A stretch of DNA of 64,000 bases from Jeotgalibaca sp. MA1X17-3 (GTDB lineage: Bacteria > Bacillota > Bacilli > Lactobacillales > Aerococcaceae): positions 1,287,001 through 1,351,000 of the forward strand of contig NZ_CP090983.1 in the NCBI RefSeq assembly GCF_021513155.1, given 5' to 3'. The position numbers and the translations under genes are program-made. Positions 52,874 to 63,379 of the stretch are shown in pieces. Numbering within the stretch: position 1 is the stretch's first letter; the number at the start of each line of letters is the position of its first letter. The notes under the pieces are model-generated. The model did not search any database and was not told the origin of the DNA. It saw only the letters and a list, made by a program, of their open reading frames with translations.

Positions 52874-54932
52874 AAAAAACATTATTGTTTGAAATTGGTT
52901 TAGAAGAAGTTCCAGCTAAATATGTACGAAATAGTAGCGTTCAGCTAAAAGAACGTCTGATTACCTTTTTAAAAGAGAAAAGAATAGAACATGGTGATGT
53001 TTCTTCTTTCGCAACACCACGTCGTTTAGCTGTTATGGTAAAAGAAGTTTCAGATAAACAAAAAGATATTATTGAAAAGTCGAAAGGACCTGCTCGGAAA
53101 ATTGCAGTAGATACAGATGGTAATTGGACCAAAGCAGCTATTGGTTTCGCAAGAGGACAAGGACTTTCTCCTGATGATCTATCGTTTGAAGAAATTAAAG
53201 GGATTGACTATCTTCATGCGAATAAAGAAATAAAAGGAAGCGAAACAACACATATTTTACGTGAATTGCCTACCGTAATTAAAGCAATGACTTTTCCTGT
53301 ATCCATGCATTGGGGTAACCACACTTTTAAATACATTCGTCCGATTCATTGGATTGTTGCCTTGCTAGGTGAAGAAGTCATTCCTTTTGAGTTATTAGAT
53401 GTTCAATCTGGACGCAGTTCACAAGGACATCGTTTTCTAGGTAATGAAGTACGTATAGAATCTGCAGAAGATTATGTAGAATCTTTGGAAGAACAATTTG
53501 TTTTAGTTGATATGGACCAAAGAAAAATATGATCTTACAACAAATACAAAAAATTGAAAAAGAAAACAATTGGCATGTTCCGATGGATGATGATTTGTTA
53601 GAAGAAGTGAACTCACTAGTAGAATATCCTACTGCTTTTTATGGAGACTTTGACGAAAAATATTTAGCTTTACCAGATGAAGTACTCATTACTTCTATGA
53701 AAGAGCACCAACGTTATTTTGAAGTCCAAGATAAAAACGGCTCACTATTACCTCATTTTATATCTGTAAGAAATGGGAATGAAGCTTTTATTGACCAAGT
53801 AAAAAAAGGAAATCAAAAAGTTTTAACAGCTCGTTTAGATGATGCCATCTTCTTCTTTGAAGAGGATCAAAAAATGAGTATGGAGGATTCCTTAGCGAAA
53901 CTTAAAAATGTTTCTTTTCATGCTAAAATTGGTTCTTTAGCACAAAAAATGGAACAAGTTACTCAGTTATCAGAATTATTAGCGACAAAAGTAGGTATGG
54001 ATACGGAAGCCCTTCACCATTTAGATCGTGCTGCTCATATTTATAAGTTTGATTTGGTGTCTAATATGGTATCTGAGTTCCCAGAACTACAAGGAGTTAT
54101 TGGAGAAAAGTATGCTTTACTTCAAGGAGAATCAAAAGAAGTAGCAACGGCAATTCGAGAGCATTATCTACCGCTTTCTAGTGAAGGAGTGCTACCACAA
54201 ACAGTGATCGGAGCCGTTTTAGCTGCAGCAGATAAATTAGATAGTATTATTAGCTTCTTTATCCAAGAAATGATTCCGACCGGATCAAATGATCCGTATG
54301 CGTTAAGAAGACAGATGATTGGACTCATCCAAATAATCGAATCTTACAACTGGACCTTTTCTTTTAAAGGCCTTTTAAATGAACTGTTACAATCGGTTTA
54401 TTCCATAAAAGAACCTGCTCATTTAGAGCAACTAACAAATCAAATTTTCGAGTTTTCTAAAGGTAGAATTCAACAAAAATTAAACAAATATAAGATTGCT
54501 TATGATGTTCAAGAAGCGGTCTTACAAGCAAGCGAAGATGATGTAAATGTCATTCTCTCTAACGCGCTCACTTTGCAACAACATCACAGCGATGTTGATT
54601 TTAAAGCAGTTATGGAATCATTGGCAAGAGTTGTAAATATTTCTAATAAAGTACAAGTACCTTTTGAAGTAGATTCTACTTTACTAGAAACAACAAGTGA
54701 AAAGAATTTACATGTACAGATTAATCACTTAAAAGCTATTTGGGGAAATGCGACATCACATGATAAATATGCTGCATTAAAAGATATGGTACCGTATATT
54801 ACAGCCTATTTTGATGAGAATATGGTCATGGTAGAAGACCAAGCGATTAAAGAAAACCGACTGAATACATTAGCTTCTTTAAACGAAAAAATTATCAACC
54901 TAGCTGATGTAAGAAAAATTTTAACAAAGTAG
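52870..54932 (+). CDS. glyS: Glycyl-tRNA synthetase beta subunit, frameshifted
   Basis: The beta subunit starts KKTLLFEIGLEEVPAKYVRN. The frame breaks at 53530-53532 after MDQRK. One extra A in the run at about 53521-53526 restores DQRKNMILQQIQKIEKENN and continues to 54932, for about 687 residues, normal for GlyS. The second part carries the HD-like region (HHLDRAAHIYKFDLVSNMV) and the anticodon-binding C-terminus. The gene is essential and its partner is intact, so a missing base in the assembly is likely. Confidence 0.92.
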
Positions 54933-54939
54933 AATACTA

Positions 54940-54970
54940 GAAGAGCGGGGGACATCCCGCTCTTCTTATG
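54940..54970 (+). terminator. Terminator of glyQS
   Basis: AAGAGCGGG pairs with CCCGCTCTT around GGACAT, a strong GC-rich stem with a modest T tail. Confidence 0.75.
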
Positions 54971-55188
54971 TATTTTTATATCTATTTTAAGAAAAAGATA
55001 GTAAAAAAAAGATGAATATCCTTTTAGATTAAGGGTTGTTATGGTAAATTATAAGATGATAAAGTATCTGGCGTCAGTTTTATAAAATAATTACAACAAT
55101 AGAGTGAAGTCATGTCTATATTAAAATAAAAAGAAGTTCGGATACATGAACCAACACGTGGAGCATGAATATCCAAGGAGGATTTAGT

Positions 55189-56496
55189 ATGTCAATGTTT
55201 TTGGATCGTGCACAAATAAGTGTTAAAGCCGGTAAAGGTGGGGACGGTATGGTTGCTTTCCGTCGAGAAAAATATGTTCCTGATGGTGGACCAGCTGGTG
55301 GAGATGGTGGTAAAGGTGGAAGTATCATTTTCGAAGTAAATGAAGGTCTTCGTACTTTGCTAGACTTTCGATACAATCGTCAATTTAGAGGAATCCCTGG
55401 TGAAAACGGGATGAGTAAAAGTAAATATGGAAAATCTGCAAAAGATGTAGTTGTTAAAGTTCCCCCAGGTACTATTGTTCGAAATGCAGAAACTCAAGAA
55501 ATTATTTGTGATCTGACTGAACCTGGACAACAATATGTAATTGCAAAAGGTGGAAGAGGTGGAAGAGGAAATATTAAATTTGCATCTCCTCGAAACCCAG
55601 CCCCAGAAATTGCTGAAAATGGAGAACCCGGTCAAGAATTTAAACTTGATTTAGAACTAAAAGTTATTGCTGACGTTGGATTAGTAGGATTTCCTTCCGT
55701 AGGTAAATCAACGATTCTTTCTGTTGTCTCTCAAGCAAAACCAAAAATTGGAGCCTATCACTTTACTACTTTGGTTCCCAATCTAGGAATGGTTCAAGCT
55801 CCTAATGAGATGCAATTTGTGATGGCTGATTTACCAGGGTTAATCGAAGGAGCTTCACAAGGAGTTGGATTAGGAATTCAATTTCTCCGCCATATTGAAC
55901 GAACGAGAGTAATTCTACACGTGATCGATATGGGAGCAACAGAAGGAAGAGATCCTTTTGATGATTATGAAGCAATTAACCAAGAGCTAGAACACTATGA
56001 ATTAAAATTATTAGAACGTCCTACCATTATTGTTGCAAATAAAATGGATGTAGAAGGCGCAGAAGAAAACCTAAAAGAATTTACGGAAAAGCTAAATGCT
56101 AAATTTAGTGACCAAGAAGTACCAAAAATCTTCTCCATTTCTGCTTACCAAAATAAAGGTCTATCACCTCTTCTTAATTACACTGGGGAAGTATTGGAAG
56201 ACACCGATCCATTCCCACTATATGACGAAGAAGAACTTAGTGACTCTGTTCTGTATGAATACCAAGAAGAAAGCAAAGAAATCACCATCACTCGTGACCC
56301 TGATATGACTTGGGCCTTACATGGTGAAAGATTAGAACGTCTCTTCTACATGACCAACTTCCAGCATGATGAAAGTATTATGCGTTTTGCTCGTCAGCTG
56401 AGAGGAATGGGTATTGATGAAAAACTAAGAGCACGTGGAGCAAAAGATGGAGACGTTGTTCGCATTATGGATTATGTGTTTGAGTTCGTAGATTAA
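55189..56496 (+). CDS. obgE: GTPase Obg/CgtA
   Basis: The 435-residue ribosome-associated GTPase has the glycine-rich Obg fold (1-158, GKGGDGMVAFRREKYVPDGG), a G domain with GFPSVGKSTI (G1), DLPGLIEGA (G3) and NKMD (G4), and a C-terminal OCT domain from about 355. I start at ATG 55189 (SMFLDRAQISV), eight bases after AAGGAGG. Confidence 0.96.
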   Translation: MSMFLDRAQISVKAGKGGDGMVAFRREKYVPDGGPAGGDGGKGGSIIFEVNEGLRTLLDFRYNRQFRGIPGENGMSKSKYGKSAKDVVVKVPPGTIVRNAETQEIICDLTEPGQQYVIAKGGRGGRGNIKFASPRNPAPEIAENGEPGQEFKLDLELKVIADVGLVGFPSVGKSTILSVVSQAKPKIGAYHFTTLVPNLGMVQAPNEMQFVMADLPGLIEGASQGVGLGIQFLRHIERTRVILHVIDMGATEGRDPFDDYEAINQELEHYELKLLERPTIIVANKMDVEGAEENLKEFTEKLNAKFSDQEVPKIFSISAYQNKGLSPLLNYTGEVLEDTDPFPLYDEEELSDSVLYEYQEESKEITITRDPDMTWALHGERLERLFYMTNFQHDESIMRFARQLRGMGIDEKLRARGAKDGDVVRIMDYVFEFVD

Positions 56497-56529
56497 AATA
56501 TTCCATCTCAATGAAACAGAAGGGAACGA

Positions 56530-57468
56530 TTGTCGTACATGAAAATTCAATTTTTAGGAACCGGGGCTGGAGTCCCTTCATCAGCCCGAAATTTGAGTAG
56601 TTTAGCTTTAAAGTTATTAGATGAAAGAAACGAAATCTGGATGTTTGATTGTGGAGAAGCAACCCAACAACGGATTTTAAAAACTACTTTAAAACCAAGA
56701 AAAATTAATAAAATATTTATCACTCATTTACATGGGGATCATATTTTTGGGTTGCCAGGGTTTTTGAGTAGTAGAGCTTTTCAAGGTGGAAATACTCCTT
56801 TAACCATCTATGGACCTGTTGGAATCAAGGAATATGTGCTCACTAGTTTAAGAATTTCCCAATCACATCTTCGTTATCCCATTTTTTTCCATGAAATTAA
56901 AGAAGATGGGGTAATCTTTGAGGATCAACAATTCAAAGTAACTTGTGCCAAACTTCAACATGGGATTCCTTCCTATGGCTATCGAATTGAGGAATCAGAT
57001 TATCCTGGTGAGTTACTAGTTAATAAGCTAAAGGAAGAAAATATTCCAGCTGGACCTTTATATGGGAAGTTGAAAAATGGTGAAGAAGTAACTTTGGAAG
57101 ATGGTAGAGTAGTGAATGGAATGGACTATTTAGGAAAAACTGTTAAAGGTAGAATTGTGACCATCCTCGGTGATACGAAGCGAGGGGCAACTAATGTGAA
57201 GTTGGCTCAGAATGCAGATGTTCTCGTCCACGAATCGACTTTTGCTAAAGATAGCCAAAAAATTGCTTCTGCTTATTTCCATTCTACTTGTATGGATGCT
57301 GCTAAAGTGGCAAAAGAGGCAAAAGTCAAAAAATTATACCTTACCCATGTTAGTTCTAGATACTTAGGAAAAGAACAACAACAATTACAAGTAGACGCCC
57401 GAACCATTTTCCCTCACACTGTACTTGTACAAGATTACGATGAGTTTGATATTCCTTTAAACAAATAG
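56530..57468 (+). CDS. rnz: Ribonuclease Z
   Basis: A metallo-beta-lactamase fold tRNA 3' endonuclease of about 310 residues. Metal motifs are THLHGDHIFGLPG, LQHGIPSYGYRI, LGDTKRG and THVSSRY. The flexible arm region near 150-195 is present. TTG 56530 has AAGGGA five bases upstream. ATG 56539 would be 14 bases away, so I use TTG. Confidence 0.93.
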   Translation: MSYMKIQFLGTGAGVPSSARNLSSLALKLLDERNEIWMFDCGEATQQRILKTTLKPRKINKIFITHLHGDHIFGLPGFLSSRAFQGGNTPLTIYGPVGIKEYVLTSLRISQSHLRYPIFFHEIKEDGVIFEDQQFKVTCAKLQHGIPSYGYRIEESDYPGELLVNKLKEENIPAGPLYGKLKNGEEVTLEDGRVVNGMDYLGKTVKGRIVTILGDTKRGATNVKLAQNADVLVHESTFAKDSQKIASAYFHSTCMDAAKVAKEAKVKKLYLTHVSSRYLGKEQQQLQVDARTIFPHTVLVQDYDEFDIPLNK

Positions 57469-57532
57469 GAAATACTGATTTGCATATACTAGTACTTATA
57501 AAATTAATTATATAAGAATGGATGGGGTTCAA

Positions 57533-57976
57533 ATGAAAAATCAGTGGAGGTTAGTTGCTGGTATTTTATTAATTCTTTTAATTATTACGTTTGCAGTTAT
57601 AAATGTTGAAAGTGTTCCAGTCAACTTTGGGTTTGGAAAAGTTACTGCTCCTTTAATCATTATCATTTTTGTTTCCTTGCTCTTTGGAAGTCTATTAACT
57701 TTGTTGGTTTCCACAACGTCTTCAGCGCGAAACCATAAGGAGCTTCGTTCCATGAAACAGCTCGTTAGCCAAAAAGATGTACAAAAAGAAGAGGCAATCA
57801 CTCATACCAAAGCCGAATATGAAGGAAAAATTACAAATTTAGAAAATAACTTAGTTCAAAAAGACAATAAAATCAAAAGTTTAGAAAACGAGCTAGTTAA
57901 CCAAGTTACTTTTGATAGTCAAATGAATTCAACCGATTCTACTGTAGAACGAAATAGAAATAATACTCTACTGTAA
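57533..57976 (+). CDS. LapA/DUF1049-like membrane protein with a coiled coil
   Basis: The 147-residue protein has two transmembrane helices (about 6-27 and 42-63) joined by NVESVPVNFGFGKV, the DUF1049/LapA pattern, then a cytoplasmic coiled coil of about 70 residues rich in K, E, N and Q. Its role is unknown. I start at ATG 57533 (KNQWRLVAGIL) with GGATGGGG upstream. The in-frame ATG 57518 precedes that site. Confidence 0.75.
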   Translation: MKNQWRLVAGILLILLIITFAVINVESVPVNFGFGKVTAPLIIIIFVSLLFGSLLTLLVSTTSSARNHKELRSMKQLVSQKDVQKEEAITHTKAEYEGKITNLENNLVQKDNKIKSLENELVNQVTFDSQMNSTDSTVERNRNNTLL

Positions 57977-58007
57977 TATACAAAATGATTCAAATGACTA
58001 TAAGAGA

Positions 58008-58050
58008 GAAGCGCCAACGCAAACAAAGTGGAGGGCGTTTTTCTTTTGAT
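58008..58050 (+). terminator. Possible terminator after the LapA-like gene
   Basis: An imperfect stem between AAGCGCC and GGGCGTT is followed by TTTTCTTTT. It sits just before the recJ start region. Confidence 0.5.
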
Positions 58051-58089
58051 TGAATCAGTATTTGGTAGAGAGAATGAGAGGGAATGTAT

Positions 58090-60408
58090 TTGTTAGCTGC
58101 TAAAATGAATTGGGAATTACGAAAATCAGAATTTGATCCAGTCCTTGTAAAGACACTTTCCAAAGAAATGAAGACAAGTGAAGCATTTATAAAGTTATGC
58201 CTCGTTCGAGGATTGGATACTTCAGAAAAAATCAACCAGTTTATTTCTGAAGAGCAAACCATTTACCATGATCCTTTTTTGATGCACGACATGAAAAAAG
58301 GAGTAGATCGAATACTCCAAGGCATTGAAAATGGTGAAGAAATGGTTGTTTACGGCGATTATGATGCAGATGGAATAACAAGTACAGCTATTTTAGTCGA
58401 AACGATTGAAACGTTAGGTGGAAATGTTCATTTTTATTTGCCAAATCGATTTAGCGATGGGTACGGACCAAACACAAAAGCTTTTCGAAATCTGATTGAG
58501 CAAGGAAGTCAATTAATTATTACGTGTGACAATGGTGTTAGTGGTCATGAAGCGATCTCATTAGCAAAAGAACTAGGTGTAGACGTTATCGTTACGGATC
58601 ACCATGAACTATCTGAAAACCTTCCTGATGCTTATGCCATCATTCATCCTCGCCATCCAGAAGGAGAGTACCCTTTTGGAGATTTGTCTGGAGCGGGAGT
58701 CGCACTGAAAGTTGCCACCGCTTTGTTAGAAAGGATTCCCTTCGAACTCTTCGATATTGCTGCCATCGGTACGGTTGCCGACTTAGTTTCTTTATCAGAT
58801 GAAAACCGATGGATTGTAAAAAAAGGAATTCAAATCTTAAGAAAATCTGAGCGAATTGGCTTACAAATACTATATGAAAATGCTGGAATTAAAGCTCTTG
58901 AAATTGATGAAGGGACGATTGGATTTGTAATTGGGCCTCGTTTAAATGCATTGGGTAGGATGGGCGATGCCACTCCAGGGGTTGATCTGTTGATTTCATT
59001 TGATGAAGAAAAGCTAGAAAAACTAGTGAATTTCATCCAAGAAACCAATACAAAGAGACAATCTTTAGTAGATGAAATTTACAAGTCTGCGGTAAGTAAA
59101 ATGGATGAACAGGAATTCCTTCCGAATATTATTGTTTTAGGAGATCCTTCTTGGCAAGAAGGGGTTTTAGGAATTGTTGCTAGTCGAATGACCGAACAAA
59201 CAGGAAGACCTTCTATCATGCTTCATTATAATTCGGAAACTGGAATTGCAAAAGGATCGGGAAGAAGTGTTGATGGACTTGATTTATTCAAAGCTTTATC
59301 TTCTACATCTGATTTATTAGTAAAGTTCGGTGGACATCAAATGGCGGCTGGGATGAGTTTGAACATAGACCATGTTGACAAATTTACAGAGAGAATAAAT
59401 ACTTATGCAGAACCTTTAAGCTCAGAAATTAAAAAAGGAAAAAAAGTTTTGATTGATGAAGTGCTCCATTTGAATGAAATCACTATTAAACTTCTTGAAG
59501 AAGTGGATTTACTAAAACCTTTTGGAACAGATAATCAAAAACCGATTTTCGGAATTGAAAATGTTTCTCTTCAGAATATGAAACAAATCGGTGCGGATAA
59601 TCGGCATTTAAAATTGCAACTGAAATCAGATGAAAGCAAACTAGATGTCATCGGTTTTAATAAAGGCGTTTTATCCAATCATCTCAATGAGCAGGACCCA
59701 GTATCAATCATTGGCGAATTATCCATAAATACATGGCGTGATATTTCGAAGCCACAAATGCAGTTAAAAGATATTAAAAGTGACTCTAACCAGTATTTTG
59801 ATAAGCGTAGTACAAATTTTCAGGCTTCTTCTCTGGAAATTGAAAATAGCGTATACTTATTCTTCCAAGCTACTGTTTTTGAAAAATATGCTAATAAACT
59901 ACCCAACAATGCAGCTGCAGTTTTATTGGAAGGAGTGGATGATATCCCTGCTTTTCCTAATGAATTAACAAATCTAGTTTTCTTTGATTGTCCTATTCAT
60001 TTAGACTACGTTCGAAAATTCCTATCCGATCATTCTTTTGATAACTACTACTTTTATTGTTATCCAATGAAGCAAGCTTATTTAGAGGGAATGCCAAGTA
60101 AGAAAGACTTTGCAAGTTTATTCCGATATATTCGAAATCATCAAAATATGGATGTACGAAATAAGTTAGATTCTTTAGCAACGTATTTAAATATTCATAA
60201 GAATATATTGATTTTCATGTTGACCGTGTTTTCTGAAGCAAAATTTGTTACAATAGACAGTGGCATCCTTAACCCGATAAAAAACCCTGTAAAAATAAAT
60301 TTAGAGGACACAGAGGCCTTCCAGAATCGTTTAGAAAAAATTGAAGCAGAAAAAATGTTTATTTATAATCCTTTTTCACAATTGATCTCTTGGGTATCTG
60401 GAAAATAA
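58090..60408 (+). CDS. recJ: Single-stranded-DNA-specific exonuclease RecJ
   Basis: A DHH-family exonuclease of about 772 residues. VVYGDYDADGITST (motif I), CDNGVSGHEAI, VTDHHE (DHH) and HPRHPEG are followed by the DHHA1 domain with GGHQMAAGMSL, an OB fold, and a C-terminal extension from about 570 as in Firmicutes. It degrades single-stranded DNA 5' to 3' in recombination and repair. TTG 58090 is the better start by spacing (GAGAGGG) and gives LAAKMNWEL. ATG 58084 is nearly on the ribosome site. Confidence 0.94.
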   Translation: MLAAKMNWELRKSEFDPVLVKTLSKEMKTSEAFIKLCLVRGLDTSEKINQFISEEQTIYHDPFLMHDMKKGVDRILQGIENGEEMVVYGDYDADGITSTAILVETIETLGGNVHFYLPNRFSDGYGPNTKAFRNLIEQGSQLIITCDNGVSGHEAISLAKELGVDVIVTDHHELSENLPDAYAIIHPRHPEGEYPFGDLSGAGVALKVATALLERIPFELFDIAAIGTVADLVSLSDENRWIVKKGIQILRKSERIGLQILYENAGIKALEIDEGTIGFVIGPRLNALGRMGDATPGVDLLISFDEEKLEKLVNFIQETNTKRQSLVDEIYKSAVSKMDEQEFLPNIIVLGDPSWQEGVLGIVASRMTEQTGRPSIMLHYNSETGIAKGSGRSVDGLDLFKALSSTSDLLVKFGGHQMAAGMSLNIDHVDKFTERINTYAEPLSSEIKKGKKVLIDEVLHLNEITIKLLEEVDLLKPFGTDNQKPIFGIENVSLQNMKQIGADNRHLKLQLKSDESKLDVIGFNKGVLSNHLNEQDPVSIIGELSINTWRDISKPQMQLKDIKSDSNQYFDKRSTNFQASSLEIENSVYLFFQATVFEKYANKLPNNAAAVLLEGVDDIPAFPNELTNLVFFDCPIHLDYVRKFLSDHSFDNYYFYCYPMKQAYLEGMPSKKDFASLFRYIRNHQNMDVRNKLDSLATYLNIHKNILIFMLTVFSEAKFVTIDSGILNPIKNPVKINLEDTEAFQNRLEKIEAEKMFIYNPFSQLISWVSGK

Positions 60409-60437
60409 AACCCGAATAGTAATGGGAGGAAGAAAGA

Positions 60438-60949
60438 ATGAATTTAAAAGATTATATTACTGATGTTGAGGATTATCCTGAAAAAGGAATTACGTTTCGA
60501 GATATTTCTCCACTTATGTCGGATGGAGACGCATATCGTTATTCAATCGAGCAGATTGTCGAATATGCAAAACCAATGAATGTGGATAAGGTAGTAGGAC
60601 CCGAAGCAAGAGGCTTTATGGTAGGCTGTCCAGTTGCAGTGGGACTAGGTTGTGGATTTGCGATGGCTAGAAAAAAGGGAAACTTCCAAGAGAAACAATA
60701 GAAGTATCCTATGGTTTGGAATATGGAGAAGCTACGTTGCAACTCCATAAAGATGCTGTAAAACCAGGAGATAAAGTTCTGGTCTGTGATGATTTATTAG
60801 CTACTGGTGGAACAACTGCAGCAACAATTGAATTGGTTGAAAAACTTGGTGGAGAAGTAGTTGGACTTGCATTTTTAATCGAACTACTTGATTTAAAGGG
60901 AAGAGAACAAGTAAAAGGGTACGATATCTTCACATTAATGGAATATTAA
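60438..60949 (+). CDS. apt: Adenine phosphoribosyltransferase, frameshifted
   Basis: Apt converts adenine and PRPP to AMP. ATG 60438 opens NLKDYITDVEDYPEKGITFR then DISPLM, but the frame stops at 60701 after ARKKGNFQEKQ. One extra base in the AAAAAAGGG run (about 60670-60678) restores ARKKGKLPRETIEVSYGLEY and reaches 60949. The PRPP loop VLVCDDLLATGGTT lies in the second part. The joined length is about 170 residues, as usual. It follows recJ after 29 bases. Confidence 0.9.
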
Positions 60950-61024
60950 AAAAGAAAAAGCCGGGAATTATGAGCCGACCCCCGAAAGTTAGACCTTAAA
61001 AATCTATCTTTTGGGGGTATTTTC

Positions 61025-61597
61025 ATGGCTAAATATAGTTATGAGTTGAAATTAAAAATCGTTGAAGATTATATGAATGGCAAAGGGGGATATTATTACC
61101 TCGCCAATAAATATGGTGTTACGTCTGATTCAACTGTTAAAAAATGGGTGAATAGCTATAAAGCAATGGGAAAGGATAGTTTAAAACGTAGTCGTCAAAA
61201 TAAGAGTTATTCTGTTCAATTCAAGGTAAATGCGGTAGAGTTATATTTAACTACAGAAATGTCCTATCAGAATCTCGCTATAGAACTTGAAATTAATAAT
61301 CCCAGTCTCTTGGCAAGATGGGTTCAAGTCTTTCATAGCGAAGGTATGGAAGGCCTTTCTAAAGCGAAAGGAAGACCGCCTAAAATGACTCCAGATCAAC
61401 ATTCTAAAGACCAAGAGTCTCGTGAGACCAACGGGTCTCAAGAACCCCATATTGAAGAGTTGAAAAAACAAGTCCATCGTTTAGAAATAGAGAACGCCTT
61501 TTTAAAAGAACTCAGGAGGTTGCGGAGCGAGGAATCGCACAAAGCAACGAACAAATCTCAAGAGTCATTCACACCCTCCGAGGACGATTCAAATTAA
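61025..61597 (+). CDS. IS3-family transposase OrfA
   Basis: The 190-residue DNA-binding part has two helix-turn-helix units (YSYELKLKIVEDYMNGKG to TVKKWVNSYK, and YSVQFKVNAVELYLTTEM to LARWVQVF) and a leucine-zipper-like end (IEELKKQVHRLEIENAFLKE). The slippery heptamer T_TTA_AAA_G at 61501-61507 near its end fits the -1 frameshift that makes the OrfAB fusion. Confidence 0.9.
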   Translation: MAKYSYELKLKIVEDYMNGKGGYYYLANKYGVTSDSTVKKWVNSYKAMGKDSLKRSRQNKSYSVQFKVNAVELYLTTEMSYQNLAIELEINNPSLLARWVQVFHSEGMEGLSKAKGRPPKMTPDQHSKDQESRETNGSQEPHIEELKKQVHRLEIENAFLKELRRLRSEESHKATNKSQESFTPSEDDSN

Positions 61598-62451
61598 AAG
61601 ACATTCTTGAGGTCGTAAAATTTCCTAAATCAACGTATATGTACTGGCAAAAACGTTTTGATCGAGAAGACCCAGATAAAGAAATCAAAGAAGTGATGAT
61701 GACTATAAGAAAGCAGCACGCTGATTATGGGTACCGACGTATGAAAAAAGAGTTACTTAAGTATGGTGTTGAAATCAATCATAAAAAGCTTCAGCGACTC
61801 ATGGTTGAACTTGATATCCGCGTTAAATCTTATTCTCGAAAATCACGAAAATACAGTTCTTATAAAGGTAACGTCGGAGTTCTAGCTCCTAATCGTATAA
61901 ATGGACGGTTTAACTCCTCTATCCCTTATCAAAAAATCACTACGGACACGACGGAGTTTAAATATTATGAGAAAGACGAATCAGGTCGTTTGCAAATTAA
62001 AAAGTTATACCTCGATCCATTTATGGATTTATTTAATCGCGAGATCATTAGTTTTAAAGTGACTAAACAACCCAATGGCGAAAGCATTATAGCAGCTTTA
62101 AATGACGCTATCCAGGCTTCGAGAACGTGTAAATATAGACGAATGTTCCATTCAGATCAGGGCTGGGCGTATCAAATGAAGGCCTATGGTGTAGAATTAG
62201 AAGACAACAACATTTTCCAAAGTATGTCCCGTAAGGGAAACTGCTTCGATAACAGTCCAATGGAGAACTTCTTTAGTATATTGAAACAGGAAATGTATCA
62301 TGGACGTATTTATAAAAGTTACGGGGAATTAAAGAAAGCAATAGTGATCTTCATTAATTATTACAATAACGATCGAATGAAGGAGAAACTTAATTGGTTA
62401 AGTCCAATTGAATACCGATTATCATCACCTTCTTTAAAACAAAGCGCATAA
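61507..62451 (+). CDS. IS3-family transposase OrfB (via -1 frameshift)
   Basis: This frame is entered from OrfA at the slippery site (RTQEVAERGIAQSNEQIS) and encodes an HTH_21 region (RKQHADYGYRRMKKEL) and an rve integrase core. The DDE residues are in TTDTTEFKYY, FHSDQGWAYQ and GNCFDNSPMENFFS. ATG 61639 is only an internal methionine. The frame is intact, so the element may be active. Confidence 0.9.
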   Translation, partial: RTQEVAERGIAQSNEQISRVIHTLRGRFKLKDILEVVKFPKSTYMYWQKRFDREDPDKEIKEVMMTIRKQHADYGYRRMKKELLKYGVEINHKKLQRLMVELDIRVKSYSRKSRKYSSYKGNVGVLAPNRINGRFNSSIPYQKITTDTTEFKYYEKDESGRLQIKKLYLDPFMDLFNREIISFKVTKQPNGESIIAALNDAIQASRTCKYRRMFHSDQGWAYQMKAYGVELEDNNIFQSMSRKGNCFDNSPMENFFSILKQEMYHGRIYKSYGELKKAIVIFINYYNNDRMKEKLNWLSPIEYRLSSPSLKQSA

Positions 62452-62539
62452 AAAACAGAGTAGAATAATCTACTCTGCAAAAAAGTCTAACTTTTTGGGG
62501 TCACTATAATTACCCTGGCTTTTTCTTTTTTTAATAAAA

Positions 62540-63163
62540 TTATGAAATATGACTTCTGTATAACCCTACTACTTTCCCTAGGATTTGAACGTTTTCTAAT
62601 ATAATTGGGGACATACTATTATTTTCAGGTTGTAGTCGATAATAGTCTTTTTCTTTATAAAATCTTTTACAGGTTGCTTCATCTTCATCCGTTATAGCAA
62701 TAACGATATCACCATTTTCAGCAGACGTTTGCTTTCTAACGATAACAGAATCATCACTTAGTATACCAACGTTAATCATGCTATCACCGCGAATTTTTAA
62801 CATAAACAAGTCTTCTGAAACATATTGTAAATCAGGAGGTATTGGGAAAAAGTCGGTTGCTTCTTCTATAGCAAGGATTGGTTCTCCTGCTGTTACAGTA
62901 CCAAGTAAGGGCATTTGATTTGATTTTACACCAAGTTTCGTTAATCCAGTTTCGCTAACTTCTATTGCACGTGGTTTTGTAGGATCTCTATAAATATATC
63001 CTGATTTTTCTAGTCTTGATAGGTGCCCGTGCACAGTGGAAGTAGAAGAAAGATTGACTGCATTTCCAATTTCACGAACAGTTGGAGGATATCCCTTTTT
63101 CTGTACTTCGTTATATATGAAAAGCAGTACTTCCATTTGCCGGGTGTCTCTACTTTTTGTCAT
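62540..63163 (-). CDS. lexA: SOS repressor LexA
   Basis: The 207-residue repressor has an N-terminal winged helix (GYPPTVREIGNAVNLSSTST), the self-cleavage pair Ala92-Gly93 in TVTAGEPI, and the S24 protease dyad Ser128 (RGDSMINVG) and Lys166 (TCKRFYK). RecA filaments trigger its cleavage during DNA damage. It starts at ATG 63163. A LexA box lies about 60 bases upstream. Confidence 0.96.
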   Translation of the reverse strand: MTKSRDTRQMEVLLFIYNEVQKKGYPPTVREIGNAVNLSSTSTVHGHLSRLEKSGYIYRDPTKPRAIEVSETGLTKLGVKSNQMPLLGTVTAGEPILAIEEATDFFPIPPDLQYVSEDLFMLKIRGDSMINVGILSDDSVIVRKQTSAENGDIVIAITDEDEATCKRFYKEKDYYRLQPENNSMSPIILENVQILGKVVGLYRSHIS

Positions 63164-63225
63164 GAGAGCATCATCTCCGTTACTATTATTTATATGTTTA
63201 TTGTAGCATAGTCAAACATTGTAAT

Positions 63226-63239
63226 CAAACAGATGTTCG
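63226..63239. promoter_or_regulatory. LexA (SOS) box
   Basis: CAAACAGATGTTCG differs from the Gram-positive SOS consensus CGAACRNRYGTTYG at one position. It lies between lexA and yneF, so it fits lexA autoregulation and could also affect the plus-strand genes. Confidence 0.8.
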
Positions 63240-63379
63240 TATGAATGATAAAAAACAGCTAGAATAGATGAAAAAAGTCTGCTATTTAAAAATAGAAGAA
63301 GAAAGCAGTCATATCTATTTCTTTTTTTGTGGTATTCTTGTAAAATGGTTTAATGATAACTTTTGGGAGGAGGATATGA

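Larger units (their letters stand above)
60971..62503. mobile_element. IS3-family (IS150-type) insertion sequence
   Basis: An element of about 1.53 kb with imperfect inverted ends: TGAGCCGACCCCCGAAAGTT at the left, TGACCCCAAAAAGTTAGAC (reverse complement) at the right. It carries two overlapping transposase frames. It lies inside the hairpin that terminates apt and lexA: AAAAAGCCGGGAATTA remains on the left and TAATTACCCTGGCTTTTT on the right. A clear target duplication could not be fixed. Confidence 0.85.

Noticed and set aside
61025..62451. IS3 transposase split in two frames taken as decay
   Set aside because: The T_TTA_AAA_G slippery heptamer at 61501-61507 and intact frames fit the programmed -1 frameshift of this family.
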